This document shows positions 31,500 through 40,499 of a DNA stretch of 64,000 nt, one piece after another. Each line of letters opens with the position of its first letter. Within the stretch, counting starts at the first letter, position 1. The position numbers and the translations under genes were made by a program. The notes beneath the pieces were generated by a model. The model was not told the DNA's origin, did no database searches, and worked only from the letters and a program-made list of their open reading frames with translations. This DNA comes from Eustoma russellianum (lineage: Eukaryota; Streptophyta; Magnoliopsida; Gentianales; Gentianaceae). The stretch covers positions 5,134,981 to 5,198,980 of the forward strand of contig AP025055.1 in the NCBI GenBank assembly GCA_036186865.1, in the 5' to 3' direction.

Positions 31500-34000
31500 G
31501 ATTTTATGACATTTGGCATGCTAGACTAGGTAATGTTAATTTTGATGCTTTAAAAAGGTTAAAAAGCATGAATGTCATATCTATAGCAAATGAGGATAAA
31601 TTTGAAAGATGTAAATATTGTGTTGAAGCCAAGCATCATAAGAAACCATTTAAAAATACTGAAAGAGCCTTAGGTAATTTAGACCTTATTCATAGTGACT
31701 TAGGTGACTTCAAGAATCATGTTAGTAAATGAGGTAAAAGATATTCTATTACCTTTATTGACGATTATTAGAGATTCACTAGAGTATATTTACAAAGTCA
31801 TAAAGATGAGGCTGAAGAAATGGTCAAGAAATTTAAGAATGAAGTAGAGAATCAATTAGAAAGGAAGATCAAGAGGTTAAAGTCCGATAGAGGAGGTGAG
31901 TATATGACTACTTCATTACAAAAATTTTGTGAAGGACATGGCATAATTCATGAAGTAACACCATCTTATACTCCCCAATCTAATGGTGTAGCTAAAAGAA
32001 AGAATAAAACACTTAAGAATATGATGGATGCTATGCCCATTAGTTCCGGTTTACCGGATAATTTAAATGTCATATATTGAATAGAATACCACACAAAATG
32101 ACTAATAAAACCCTTATGAACTTTGGAAAGGTTAACCTTCAAATTTAGGATACTTGAAAGTGTGGGGGTGTTTAGCAAAGGTCGATATGCTAGAATTCCA
32201 AAGGAACAAAATAAGACCAAAAATCAAAGGTTGTGTGTTTATAGGATATGCCCAAAACAGTGCAACATATAGGTTTATGACTGTTGAGAATTCTGCAATT
32301 ATAGAGTCTAAAGATGCTGAATTCTTTGATACCGTTTTTTCTATGAAACAACAAAAGGATTCGGGTCACTCTATGTATGAATAAGGTGAATCTAGTAAAA
32401 GTGTAGTTAATACATAACTAGATTCACTATGAAGGAGCAAAAGAAAAAGGATTGAGAAAACCTTTGGTAATGATTTTACTTTTATCCTAGAAGAAGATCC
32501 AAAAACTTACCAAGATGCTATGAAATCCATAGATGCAACATTTTGGAAAGAAGCCATAAACAGTGAATTAAATTCAATTATGAGTAATCACAGTTGTGAA
32601 GTGGTAGATTTACCTAAAGGTTGTAATCCTATAGGTTGTAAATGAGTGTTTAGAAAGAAATTAAAAGCGGATGACACTATAGATAAATTTAAAGTTAGAT
32701 TAGTAGCTAAAGGATTTACTTAACAAGAAAAAGTAGATTTCTTTGACACCTATGCACCTATTGCTACAATAACAACCATTAGAGTGCTAGTTGCGTTAGC
32801 TTCTATTTACAAACTTGTAACACATCAAATGGATATTAAAATTGCGTTTTTAAATGGAGACTTAGATGAAGAAATCTACAAGAGACAACCTGATCGAATG
32901 ATTGTGAAAGGGCAAGAACATAAAGCATGTCGATCAAAGAAATCATTGTGTGGTTTAAAACGGGCCCCTAAGCAATGACATGAGAAATTTGATAATGTCA
33001 TGATAGCAAATGGCTATTTAATAAATGAAAGTGATAGATATGTTTATAGCAAATTTGAGAATCTTGAAGGTGTGATTATTTGCCAATATGTTGATGACAT
33101 GTTGATCTTTGGTACGAATTTGGATGTTGTAAACAAGGCCAAATCATTTTTGTCATCAGTTTTTGATATAAAAGATATGGGTAAAGCTGATTTTATTCTT
33201 GGTCTTAGGTTAGTTGAGAAATGTGGGGGTTAATGCTTTGTCAAAAACATTATGTTGAAAAAATGTTTAAGAAGCTTAATCACTTTGATTGCAAAGCAGT
33301 TAGTACACCCTTTGATCCTAACAGTATATTAGAAAAGAATAAAGGTGATAGTGTTTCACAACGTGAGTATGAAAGAAACATTGGTAGTGTAATGTATCTA
33401 ATGAATTGTACTAGGCCGTATATTGCATATGCTATAAATAGACTTGCTAGATATACACACAATCCAAGTAATGCATATTAGTTTGCTCTAAGAAGACTTT
33501 TGAAATATCATAGAGGAACCATGGATCTTGGTTTATTTTTTAGCGGAAATCCTTGTATTTTAGAAGGATTGTGTGACGCCAATTGGGTAACGGAAAATGA
33601 TGAAGTTAACTCAACTAATGGTTATGTGTTTACTTCGGGTGGTAGTGGAATTTCATGGAAATCATCCAAGCAAGCATGTAAAGGCAAGTCAACAATGGAA
33701 TCTGAATTTGTTGCTTTAAAACTTGCAAGTACATAAGCAGAATGGTTAAGGAATTTGCTTGTAGGTATTCCTTTATGGACTAAACCTATGCCTTCTGTGT
33801 CTATACATTGTAATTCACAGGCTGCGATTGCTCGAGCAAAGAATAGAGTCTATAATGGGAAGAGCTGGCATATACGATTGAGACACAATATTGTGCGAGA
33901 TTTGATGAGTTCAAGGGTGGTTAACTTGGAGTTTGTAAGATCCGAGTTTAACTTGGCTGACCCTTTGACGAAAAAACTATGCAAAAAGTTAGTCCGTTAA
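31500..34000 (+). pseudogene. Copia integrase, RT and RNase H
   Basis: Integrase: WHARLGNVNFDAL near 31516 with stops, KSDRGGEYMT near 31880, and TPQSNGVAKRKNK (usually AERKN) near 31970. RT: FKVRLVAKGFT near 32688, MDIKIAFLNGDLDEEIY at 32829, and YVDDMLIFGT near 33088. RNase H: GLCDANWVTEND at 33561, SKQACKGKSTMESEF at 33665, and LADPLTKKL at 33951. Several sense codons have become stops (for example CAA to TAA before the FT(stop)EKVDF block), but long stretches stay open. Confidence 0.88.
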
Positions 34001-34416
34001 ATATCGAGTAGGATGTAACTTGTTCCATTCGAAGTGAATTTTGTACGATAGCAACCCAACCCACTATTAGCAGAGATCTTGCAAACGGGGTTTAATATTG
34101 TAATAACAAGTCACAAAAGAATCTCACTCAGCACTATCAATGTGTCCTTCCTTATGGTGTTGTTGAAGATAATGCTCGCTACAAGTAAATGAGGCTGAGT
34201 TTTTTAGAATCTCTTAATGGAATTCATAGCCTTGTTGTATGGTGGTGTGAGCAGTGCACACTTGATGAATTATACCTATACAAGCGTGGAGGTGGTGCTA
34301 CTTCCTATGAGAGTTTGGAATAACTCTGTAGAGCGCTTATGAAAACCTAGGACTAGGTGCATGGCCGATATCCAAGGATACAGTTGAAATCGCCCAAGAC
34401 TATCCAAGGGTTATTC
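34001..34416 (+). other. 3' non-coding tail of the truncated copia
   Basis: This tail continues without coding signal after the pol stop at 33998 and keeps the look of long copia 3' leaders (GCAACCCAACCCA, TGAGAGTTTGG, AGGACTAGGTGCATGGCC). It ends at the junction with the LINE fragment. No polypurine tract or LTR is reached. Confidence 0.55.
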
Positions 34417-34429
34417 AGTCTTGGCTCTG

Positions 34430-34770
34430 ATTGAAAAGGAAGCTCTATAATGGACGTCTGTCTGCAATCCTGTTGAACCCATAGACCAGGGTGCTGACAA
34501 GCTCAGCTCGGTCACCTTAGATGCAATTGTGCAGTGTATCGCCTGGGGGTCTGCTGAGCTAACATGGACATCAACAGAGGACGGATTCTACCCTAACAAA
34601 ATTTGCTTGCCTTCATGGGAGTCAAAATTATTTATAAACTCCTATCCAAGGGTTATTCGTTTCTAATAATTTGAGGACGTTTATACTGTGTTTTTTAACA
34701 AAATTATAGACTTCATTACTCTTTAAGGGCTTGTTACATCCCCTAATGTTCCAAAAACTAATAATCATGG
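34430..34770 (-). pseudogene. LINE endonuclease N-terminal fragment
   Basis: The minus-strand start near 34768 reads MIISFWNIRGCNKPLK, the same opening as the first LINE's endonuclease. After LLET the sequence skips about 50 bases relative to the first LINE, where a 16-base foreign insert lies (34643-34658), then resumes to roughly 34430. The catalytic GDFN block is not reached. Confidence 0.75.
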
Positions 34771-34773
34771 AGG

Positions 34774-36748
34774 TCAGAAGTTCATCCGCACCTTGGCCTT
34801 ACCATGAGGAGCTTTAAGTTTTTTCCTCAAGGCCAGGGCCTTCGATTTGGAGATTACCTCTGTGCAGCCATCCTGAAGCAGGGAGTTAAATCTTTCGATT
34901 TGGTGCTCCAGGTAAACATTCGTCTGTGTAGTCTGATCTGGATTGGCCGAGCTGACCTTAGGCTGGGCTGAGGTGCCTTTCAATATATGTGCAAAACCTG
35001 GTTGAGGTATAGCAAGGACCATTTCTAGGTGGTTGCTTTGAGTGGGGGCTGGGATGGGTTGCTGGGGGAGGTGGTGGATGGAAGAGCTAGGTTGTGGGTT
35101 GGCTAAGGTGGGTTGGAGGTTGGTGTTGAGCTAGTGGGAGACGGGGCAGTGTTTGGCTGGCCTTTGTGCGTTGTTGTGGCCTTTTATGGCTGAGCTGAGC
35201 TGGGTTGTTGAGGCCAGGCTAAGCAGGGCCCAGGTCTGCTGGGCTTTCTGATGGGAAGATGGAGGGTACAAGTTTTAAGTGGGGTGGTTGAGCTGACCTG
35301 GGTTGTTCGAGCTGACCTGGATTGCATAGAGGTCGACAGAGGTAGGATTCGCCGAAGTTTGCTGGGCAGCCTTTTTATGGGAGGCTGCGCTACGGCCAAG
35401 CTGCATGCAGTCTCTGCAGAACATCGGTAACCTTTCATACTCCATCTTCTGAACAATTGTGGTGCCATTCGAGAGCACCAACTCCATTGAGCTCAACAGC
35501 TCCTTGCTAAGATCCACCTCAATTAGCGCACACGGAAAGTTCCAAGTGCTCCTTCTTGCAGTGAGTTAGTCTGAGTACAGCAGCGTGCCGAGCTGAAAAC
35601 AAATACCAGAGAGGACCTAGTCTGCCCAGAGCGTGACTGGTAGGTTGGGAAATTTTACCCAAACTGGGATTTGTGCAATTTCAGTTGCCCCAAATGTGAA
35701 GAATCTGGGCATTTTCTTGAGGATAAGAGACCTCCCACACACAAAGTATGGCTCTACACAGATGATCTCCTCCATTTCCTTAGCTGGCTCAAATTTGAAA
35801 ATAATCCATCCAGTCGCATGAAACTCCACTTTGTGATTCGCCTTCCATGATTTAGAGAGGTTTAGCACTGCTTGCTGTCTTGGGAATCGTCCGACAAAGC
35901 AGCCTATAAGACAGTGATTACCTATTCATCGCTGCACAGCTCATCAATGTTAATGTGCACATTGTCTGGGGTGCACACTTCTATTTTTTAAATTTGAGGC
36001 CATGCTCAGGCTTTCTGTTCTTTCCAAAGAGTGAATTCCAACCTCTGCCTTGTGCTAGCTGAGTTGCTGTCTGAGTTGGCTGAGGTGGATAGCGGGTAGG
36101 CTAAGGTGGTTGGTGGGTAGGTTGTTGTGGGGAGGGTACGGTTATTTGATTGCGAAGATGTCAACTCTTGCAGCATAAGGGGTCACAGGAGCTGATAGGT
36201 TGGTGACTGCAAGTCTAGATGGCATTTACGGATTGGTGCATGTTAGGAGAGAGGTTGTAGCAGCCACATGATGTGGGATGTTGTCTGAATGACATATTGT
36301 TGCTGTTACATCATCCCCGTTTTTACCCTCTGGGTAATTCTACAGGCAGGATTTCCTGTTTCCAGTATCATCTTCCTTGGGATTCAAACTTGTAGTCCCT
36401 GCATCATCTTCATCCGAAGCTGATGGAGGAGTAGCATCACCAGCAACTGGTCGCACCCCTCTCTTAGGCTTTGAGGTGGTCATCGAAGCTGCCGTAGAAG
36501 GGGATTGAGTCTCCATCCTCAGAGCTTGACACCTCATGGTAAGAACCAGAGTCTGTTGGTTTCCTGGCATCACAGGAGCTGCGTTCCAGAGTTCTTTCTG
36601 TTGTATCATTCTGAGTGGGTGGACATCGCTGTTTTTTGTCAATCATTCTTGTTGACATAGAGCTCACGCTGGAGCTAGATGCTGTTGTGTTCTTCCTTGA
36701 AGCATATTTCAACTTCAACGCCGTCTTGGCTGCCTTCGTTTTAGACAT
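34774..36748 (-). pseudogene. LINE ORF1 (DUF4283, CCHH-like knuckle)
   Basis: The start is at 36748. The N-terminal segment is open to 36464. DUF4283 lies across 36000-35617 (KVEFHATGWIIFKFEP, VWVKFPNLPVTLW). The knuckle-like FCRDCMQLGRSAASHK lies near 35430, with His in the last ligand place, as in the other LINE. The C-terminal segment ends KALALRKKLKAPHGK at about 34800. Several frameshifts and stops break it, so it is not a functional gene. Confidence 0.75.
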
Positions 36749-36889
36749 AGTGCAGCCCGTATAAATTCAGAAAACAATATAGTAGGAGTAGCCAGATTTG
36801 GTGGTGGGAAGAGTATTGAAACTCAAGGGTGAAGAGTTCCTTCCAGAGAGAAGGAGAGAATTTCTCTTTCTAACTTTGTTCAGTCTCTA

Positions 36890-37653
36890 ACTTTTTTATC
36901 ACAAACTGGTTTGACATTATACCATTTGAGGGCTAAATTTGTGTCGAAAGATGTAATTTTTAAGAAACGAATTTAATATTGAATATCGGGTTAAATGTCC
37001 AAACGTTTTCCTCTATTTTACTATTTAAGAGTTGAATAATTCAATAAAAGTAGTGATAATAAAATTGCAATGATTTGCAGCAATTAATGTATCTGTGAAC
37101 AACTCTCAGGTTGCAGATTCCCAATTTTAAAGTAAATTTATGTAAATTTAAATTACTTGCAATCAAACGTAGTGGTTTTGGTGCGCCACATAATTAATTA
37201 CGGACAATATAATCCCGACGTAGTTTGAACAGGGGAGGGTACCACCAATAAGACGTAGGGGAGGGCACCACCAATAAGACGTAGGATCGTTGTTTGGACG
37301 GCTGAGGGCATCTTCTCACCAGAGCAATATTGGCATCAGAATAAAATTTATGATGGATAATATGTTAAAAGATTTTCTCTCTACCGTTTGTAATGCATGT
37401 TCCATTTACGGATGGCTACAAAGTGGTAAAATAAAACACACGGTATCAATCCTAGCATCAAACTAATATAGAAAATTCGCAGTTTACTGAGGGACTGTAA
37501 TATAATAAGAGATAAGTTAACACAGACATATCAGAAATAGGCGTACTAAAAAATTAATCAACCACAAAACTACTATATAAACCCTCTTGAAGCGTCATAA
37601 CATTCTACCAGAAAATCAATGAAAAATTCTCCAAAGTGGTAATCATATTGAAG
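36890..37653 (+). promoter_or_regulatory. Upstream region of peptide gene B
   Basis: It aligns with 17330-18119. A 26-base direct repeat (37232-37257, 37258-37283; GGGGAGGG(T/C)ACCACCAAT) stands where gene A has a single copy. TATATAAA lies at 37574-37581, 80 bases before the ATG. Confidence 0.65.
37574..37581 (+). promoter_or_regulatory. TATA box of peptide gene B
   Basis: TATATAAA lies in the same context as in gene A (followed by CCCTCT), 80 bases upstream of the start codon. Confidence 0.7.
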
Positions 37654-37965
37654 ATGGCGGAAGTCTCAGCTAAAAGGATAACACTTTGTCTTCTGATGCT
37701 GTGGGTTCTGCTTGCTTCTCCACAACGTCTTGGCAATGGAAATGGTTCAGCTCCATCGTTTTCATCGGTAACTGCCAGGTTGATTGAATCTGATGGTCCC
37801 TCATCACAAATGGCTGAAACAAATGTTTCAGCTAAGACACTTTCAGATGCGGTCGTCGTTACCAGTCATCCTGCCTCTACCGACACGTCTATCAAACCTA
37901 CCCTGGGGCCTAAGTGCGACAATGACTGTGACACTTGGCCTGTTTGCGTGTGCTGGGATCCTTAA
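37654..37965 (+). CDS. Secreted cysteine-rich peptide precursor, copy B
   Basis: An intact 103-aa paralogue of the gene at 18120, with the same length and no indels. It has the MAEVSAKR start, a hydrophobic ITLCLLMLWVLLAS segment, a cysteine-free pro-region and the identical C-terminal core with cysteines at 88, 92, 98 and 100. In codons 54-103 I count six synonymous changes and one amino-acid change (Gly77 to Asp) against copy A. In codons 1-53 there are 17 amino-acid changes and about five synonymous ones. That contrast argues both genes have been used and that the C-terminal half is the constrained part. Function and family are unknown. The signal peptide is inferred by eye. Confidence 0.75.
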   Translation: MAEVSAKRITLCLLMLWVLLASPQRLGNGNGSAPSFSSVTARLIESDGPSSQMAETNVSAKTLSDAVVVTSHPASTDTSIKPTLGPKCDNDCDTWPVCVCWDP

Positions 37966-38212
37966 TATATCAGAAATGCATGTGTATATTTGTGTTGGAA
38001 GTATCAAGATTTCTATCGAGTAAAAGCAACCTAAGTTTCCTCATGCACGTTTCTCTTTTCAGTAAATTTCTGATGAAAGTTTTGAGCTTCTCAGTTGAAA
38101 GGAGAACAAATGAGCGAAATTTTTGGCGCTTTTATGTGCTAGAAATCTTAATCAGATCCTTCCTCAGCTGTTATAAATAAATAACTAGCTTGGAGGCAAA
38201 GATACTTTGCTC
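37966..38212. repeat. 3' flank of gene B up to the copia insertion
   Basis: It parallels 18432-18630 (TATATCAGA, GTATCAAGATTTCTATCGAG, ATGAGCGAA) and probably contains the 3' UTR. The last ~80 bases differ from gene A's flank. It ends at the CAGTG target duplication at 38213. Confidence 0.75.
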
Positions 38213-38217
38213 CAGTG

Positions 38218-38788
38218 TGTCAACGAACGGAAAGTTGAGCAGCTGACGGGACCAACTAACATTTGGTAAAACGGGTCAGCTCGTGATGAAGATGTAGTTG
38301 GGCAGAATGATTGGAGCAGACATTGCAGTGATGATTGATACTTGGCAGTTGGAAGGTTCGTGAGGAACTGATATTGGTGATTCAAAGGTGGGATGGCACG
38401 TGGGAAACGGTTACAGTAGACGGAGGTGCGTGTTGCAACTTTGGTGCGCAGCGGGACGACGGAAGAAGAAGCAATTGGCTGGCGGGAACTTTTAAATGAT
38501 GTGAAATGACATTTATGCCCCTGGTTAATGAACTAAGGATAGACGGTTATTTTGTACTTTCTTGTAATTTTGCTCCTTTCTTCTTCAACCATATAAGCCC
38601 GCTTGTAATCCTTTTTTCGATCAATGAGAAAATCAATTTTGTTTCCTTCAATTCTCTCTCTAGTGCTTGTATCTGATATTGCTCCTTCTCTCTCTCTAAC
38701 TTTAGTTCATTTCTTCCTTTGGTTGGTGAATCAATTGTTCGTTTAGTTTGAATGTCAATGTTGATCGGTTGCGTGATGAAAATTGACA
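38218..38788 (+). repeat. 5' LTR of the 38218 copia
   Basis: It begins TGTCAACGAA and ends AAAATTGACA. The downstream half includes a TATA-like CATATAAGCC at about 38590. Confidence 0.92.
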
Positions 38789-38800
38789 TGGTATCAGAGC
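38789..38800 (+). other. Primer-binding site of the 38218 copia
   Basis: TGGTATCAGAGC abuts the LTR directly and is complementary to the 3' end of initiator-Met tRNA. Confidence 0.95.
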
Positions 38801-38852
38801 GAATCTGTTGAAACTCTGTATTTCCAACTTGCTAAATCAGTCCTTTCAGTTA

Positions 38853-40484
38853 ATGGCCTCTAGCTCCATCAGTTTTGGAACTATGGATCCCACGGAAGAC
38901 CCTGTGTATGTTCATCCAAGTGACAGTCCGTCACTGGTGCTTGTGCAGTCGTTGTTAACCTCTCAGAATTATCATGCCTGGAGCAAGACTCTTCGAAGAG
39001 CTTTGGATGCTAAAAACAAATCTGGTTTCCTGGATGGTACAGTGCAAAAACCCCCAGAAGGAGATCGCAAGTACAATGCTTGGATCAAAGCGAATAATAT
39101 GGTTGTCTCGTGGATCACTAACTCAGTTAGCCCGTCGATTGCTCAAAGCATAATGTGGATTGATAGCGCTGCTGAGATCTGGAAAGATCTAAAACTCAGG
39201 TATGGAAATGCGGATGCCTTTAGACTTTCTGATATGCAGGAAGATTTCTACTCAATTAAACAGAATACCTTGTCTGTTACTGACTATTATACTAAGCGTA
39301 AAACCATATGGGAAGAACTAAGTGTTTTGAAGTCACTACCTTCCTGCACTTGTAATAGATGTACGTGTAATGTCACTGGTCAGATTAGGAAGTTTGTTGA
39401 AGATGATTTTGTGATAAAATTCTTGAAAGGACTGTCAGAAGAATATAAACCTGTTAAGTCACAGGTCTTGCTAATGAGCCCCTTGCCAGACATCAATGCT
39501 GCCTTTGCAATGGTAGTTAAATTTGAAAGAAAAATTACATACGCAAATAGACAAGCTGTGTTTACGAATAATCCTTCACCAGTATTGAATGTGGTAGATA
39601 GCCAGTCTGAATTCATTAACTTTCAGGGATCCATACAGAGCATCCTTGGAGGTAGACCCTTAGGGAATTTTAGAGGAGACAATGTCCAGGTGCAGAAATT
39701 TGGAAGTGGAAAACGTCCTGTTTGCACTTTCTGTGGTTTTACAGGACATACAGTGGACAAATGCTATAGAAAGCATGGATATTCACGAGGTTACAAACCT
39801 AAGGGAAGAATAAATTGTGTTGGTTTCGAGGAAGCTCAATGTAGTAATGCAGACCAGAATGAGCAAATTGGAGGAGGTGAGCAAGTAATGTCACAACAGT
39901 CCTTGACATCACAGTTGACAACACCTAATTTCACACCTGAGCAGTACTTGCAATTGATGAACATGCTCAAGGAACACCAGAATAGAGGCCATGATGAGAG
40001 AGGAGGTCAGGGAGAAGGAGGACAATCCTTGCATACCGTAATGTCAGCTCAGAAACTGCCTGCCTCTGGTATGTCAGCAGGTAACGTTGTATACAGAAAC
40101 TCTAACATATGGATTTTGGACTCAGGTGCTAGTGATCATGTATGTTGTTCTCTTAATTTCTTTGATTCCTTTCAGCCTGTTAAATCTCTACAAGTCAAAC
40201 TGCCTAACGAATTCCTTGTTCAAGTACTTCATGTTGGGACGGTTACGATCAATCCACATCTCCAGCTGCATAATGTCTTCCACGTCCCTTCTTTCAATTT
40301 CAATCTAATTTCCCTCAGCAAACTTGTTAAAGAAAACAAGTGTAATGTTTTTTTCCAATCTGACCATTGCTTTATTCATGATCAGAACTCTATGAAGATG
40401 ATTGGTTCAGCTAGAATCAATCAAGGTCTATATAAACTATACGGGTCACCACAGCAGTCAGATAGAAACAACACTATAATCTAG
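38853..40484 (+). CDS. Copia gag-protease ORF, open
   Basis: I chose the ATG at 38853 (MASSSISFGTMDP), since the region before it is leader; the frame is open from 38808. A UBN2-type gag domain spans residues about 20-230 (LLTSQNYHAWSKTLRRAL, MWIDSAAEIWKDLKLRYG, FLKGLSEEYKPV). A CX2CX4HX4C knuckle lies at 39723-39764 (CTFCGFTGHTVDKC), and the protease DSG lies near 40116 (WILDSGASDHV). The frame ends at 40484 where pol should continue. Gag and protease look functional, although the rest of pol is broken. Confidence 0.85.
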   Translation: MASSSISFGTMDPTEDPVYVHPSDSPSLVLVQSLLTSQNYHAWSKTLRRALDAKNKSGFLDGTVQKPPEGDRKYNAWIKANNMVVSWITNSVSPSIAQSIMWIDSAAEIWKDLKLRYGNADAFRLSDMQEDFYSIKQNTLSVTDYYTKRKTIWEELSVLKSLPSCTCNRCTCNVTGQIRKFVEDDFVIKFLKGLSEEYKPVKSQVLLMSPLPDINAAFAMVVKFERKITYANRQAVFTNNPSPVLNVVDSQSEFINFQGSIQSILGGRPLGNFRGDNVQVQKFGSGKRPVCTFCGFTGHTVDKCYRKHGYSRGYKPKGRINCVGFEEAQCSNADQNEQIGGGEQVMSQQSLTSQLTTPNFTPEQYLQLMNMLKEHQNRGHDERGGQGEGGQSLHTVMSAQKLPASGMSAGNVVYRNSNIWILDSGASDHVCCSLNFFDSFQPVKSLQVKLPNEFLVQVLHVGTVTINPHLQLHNVFHVPSFNFNLISLSKLVKENKCNVFFQSDHCFIHDQNSMKMIGSARINQGLYKLYGSPQQSDRNNTII

Positions 40485-40499
40485 CCATCTCTTCCCAGT

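Larger units (their letters stand above)
29546..34416 (+). mobile_element. 3'-truncated Ty1/copia element
   Basis: It begins with a putative LTR, followed by UBN2-type gag, protease, integrase, RT and RNase H in copia order, then about 400 bp of 3' non-coding sequence. The 3' LTR and polypurine tract are missing. The sequence breaks at 34416 against a LINE fragment, where a 16-base repeat marks the junction. It sits inside duplicated segment A, so it arrived after the duplication. Many stops indicate an old copy. Confidence 0.82.
34417..36870 (-). mobile_element. Truncated LINE, same family as 11850-17265
   Basis: Read on the minus strand it has a 5' UTR (36870-36749), ORF1 (36748 down to about 34770) and the start of the endonuclease (34770 to about 34430), then stops. 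RT is absent. The N-terminus (MSKTKAAKTALKLK) and the DUF4283 wording match the first LINE. It lies head-out directly upstream of peptide segment B, near where the other LINE's 3' end abuts segment A. Confidence 0.8.
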
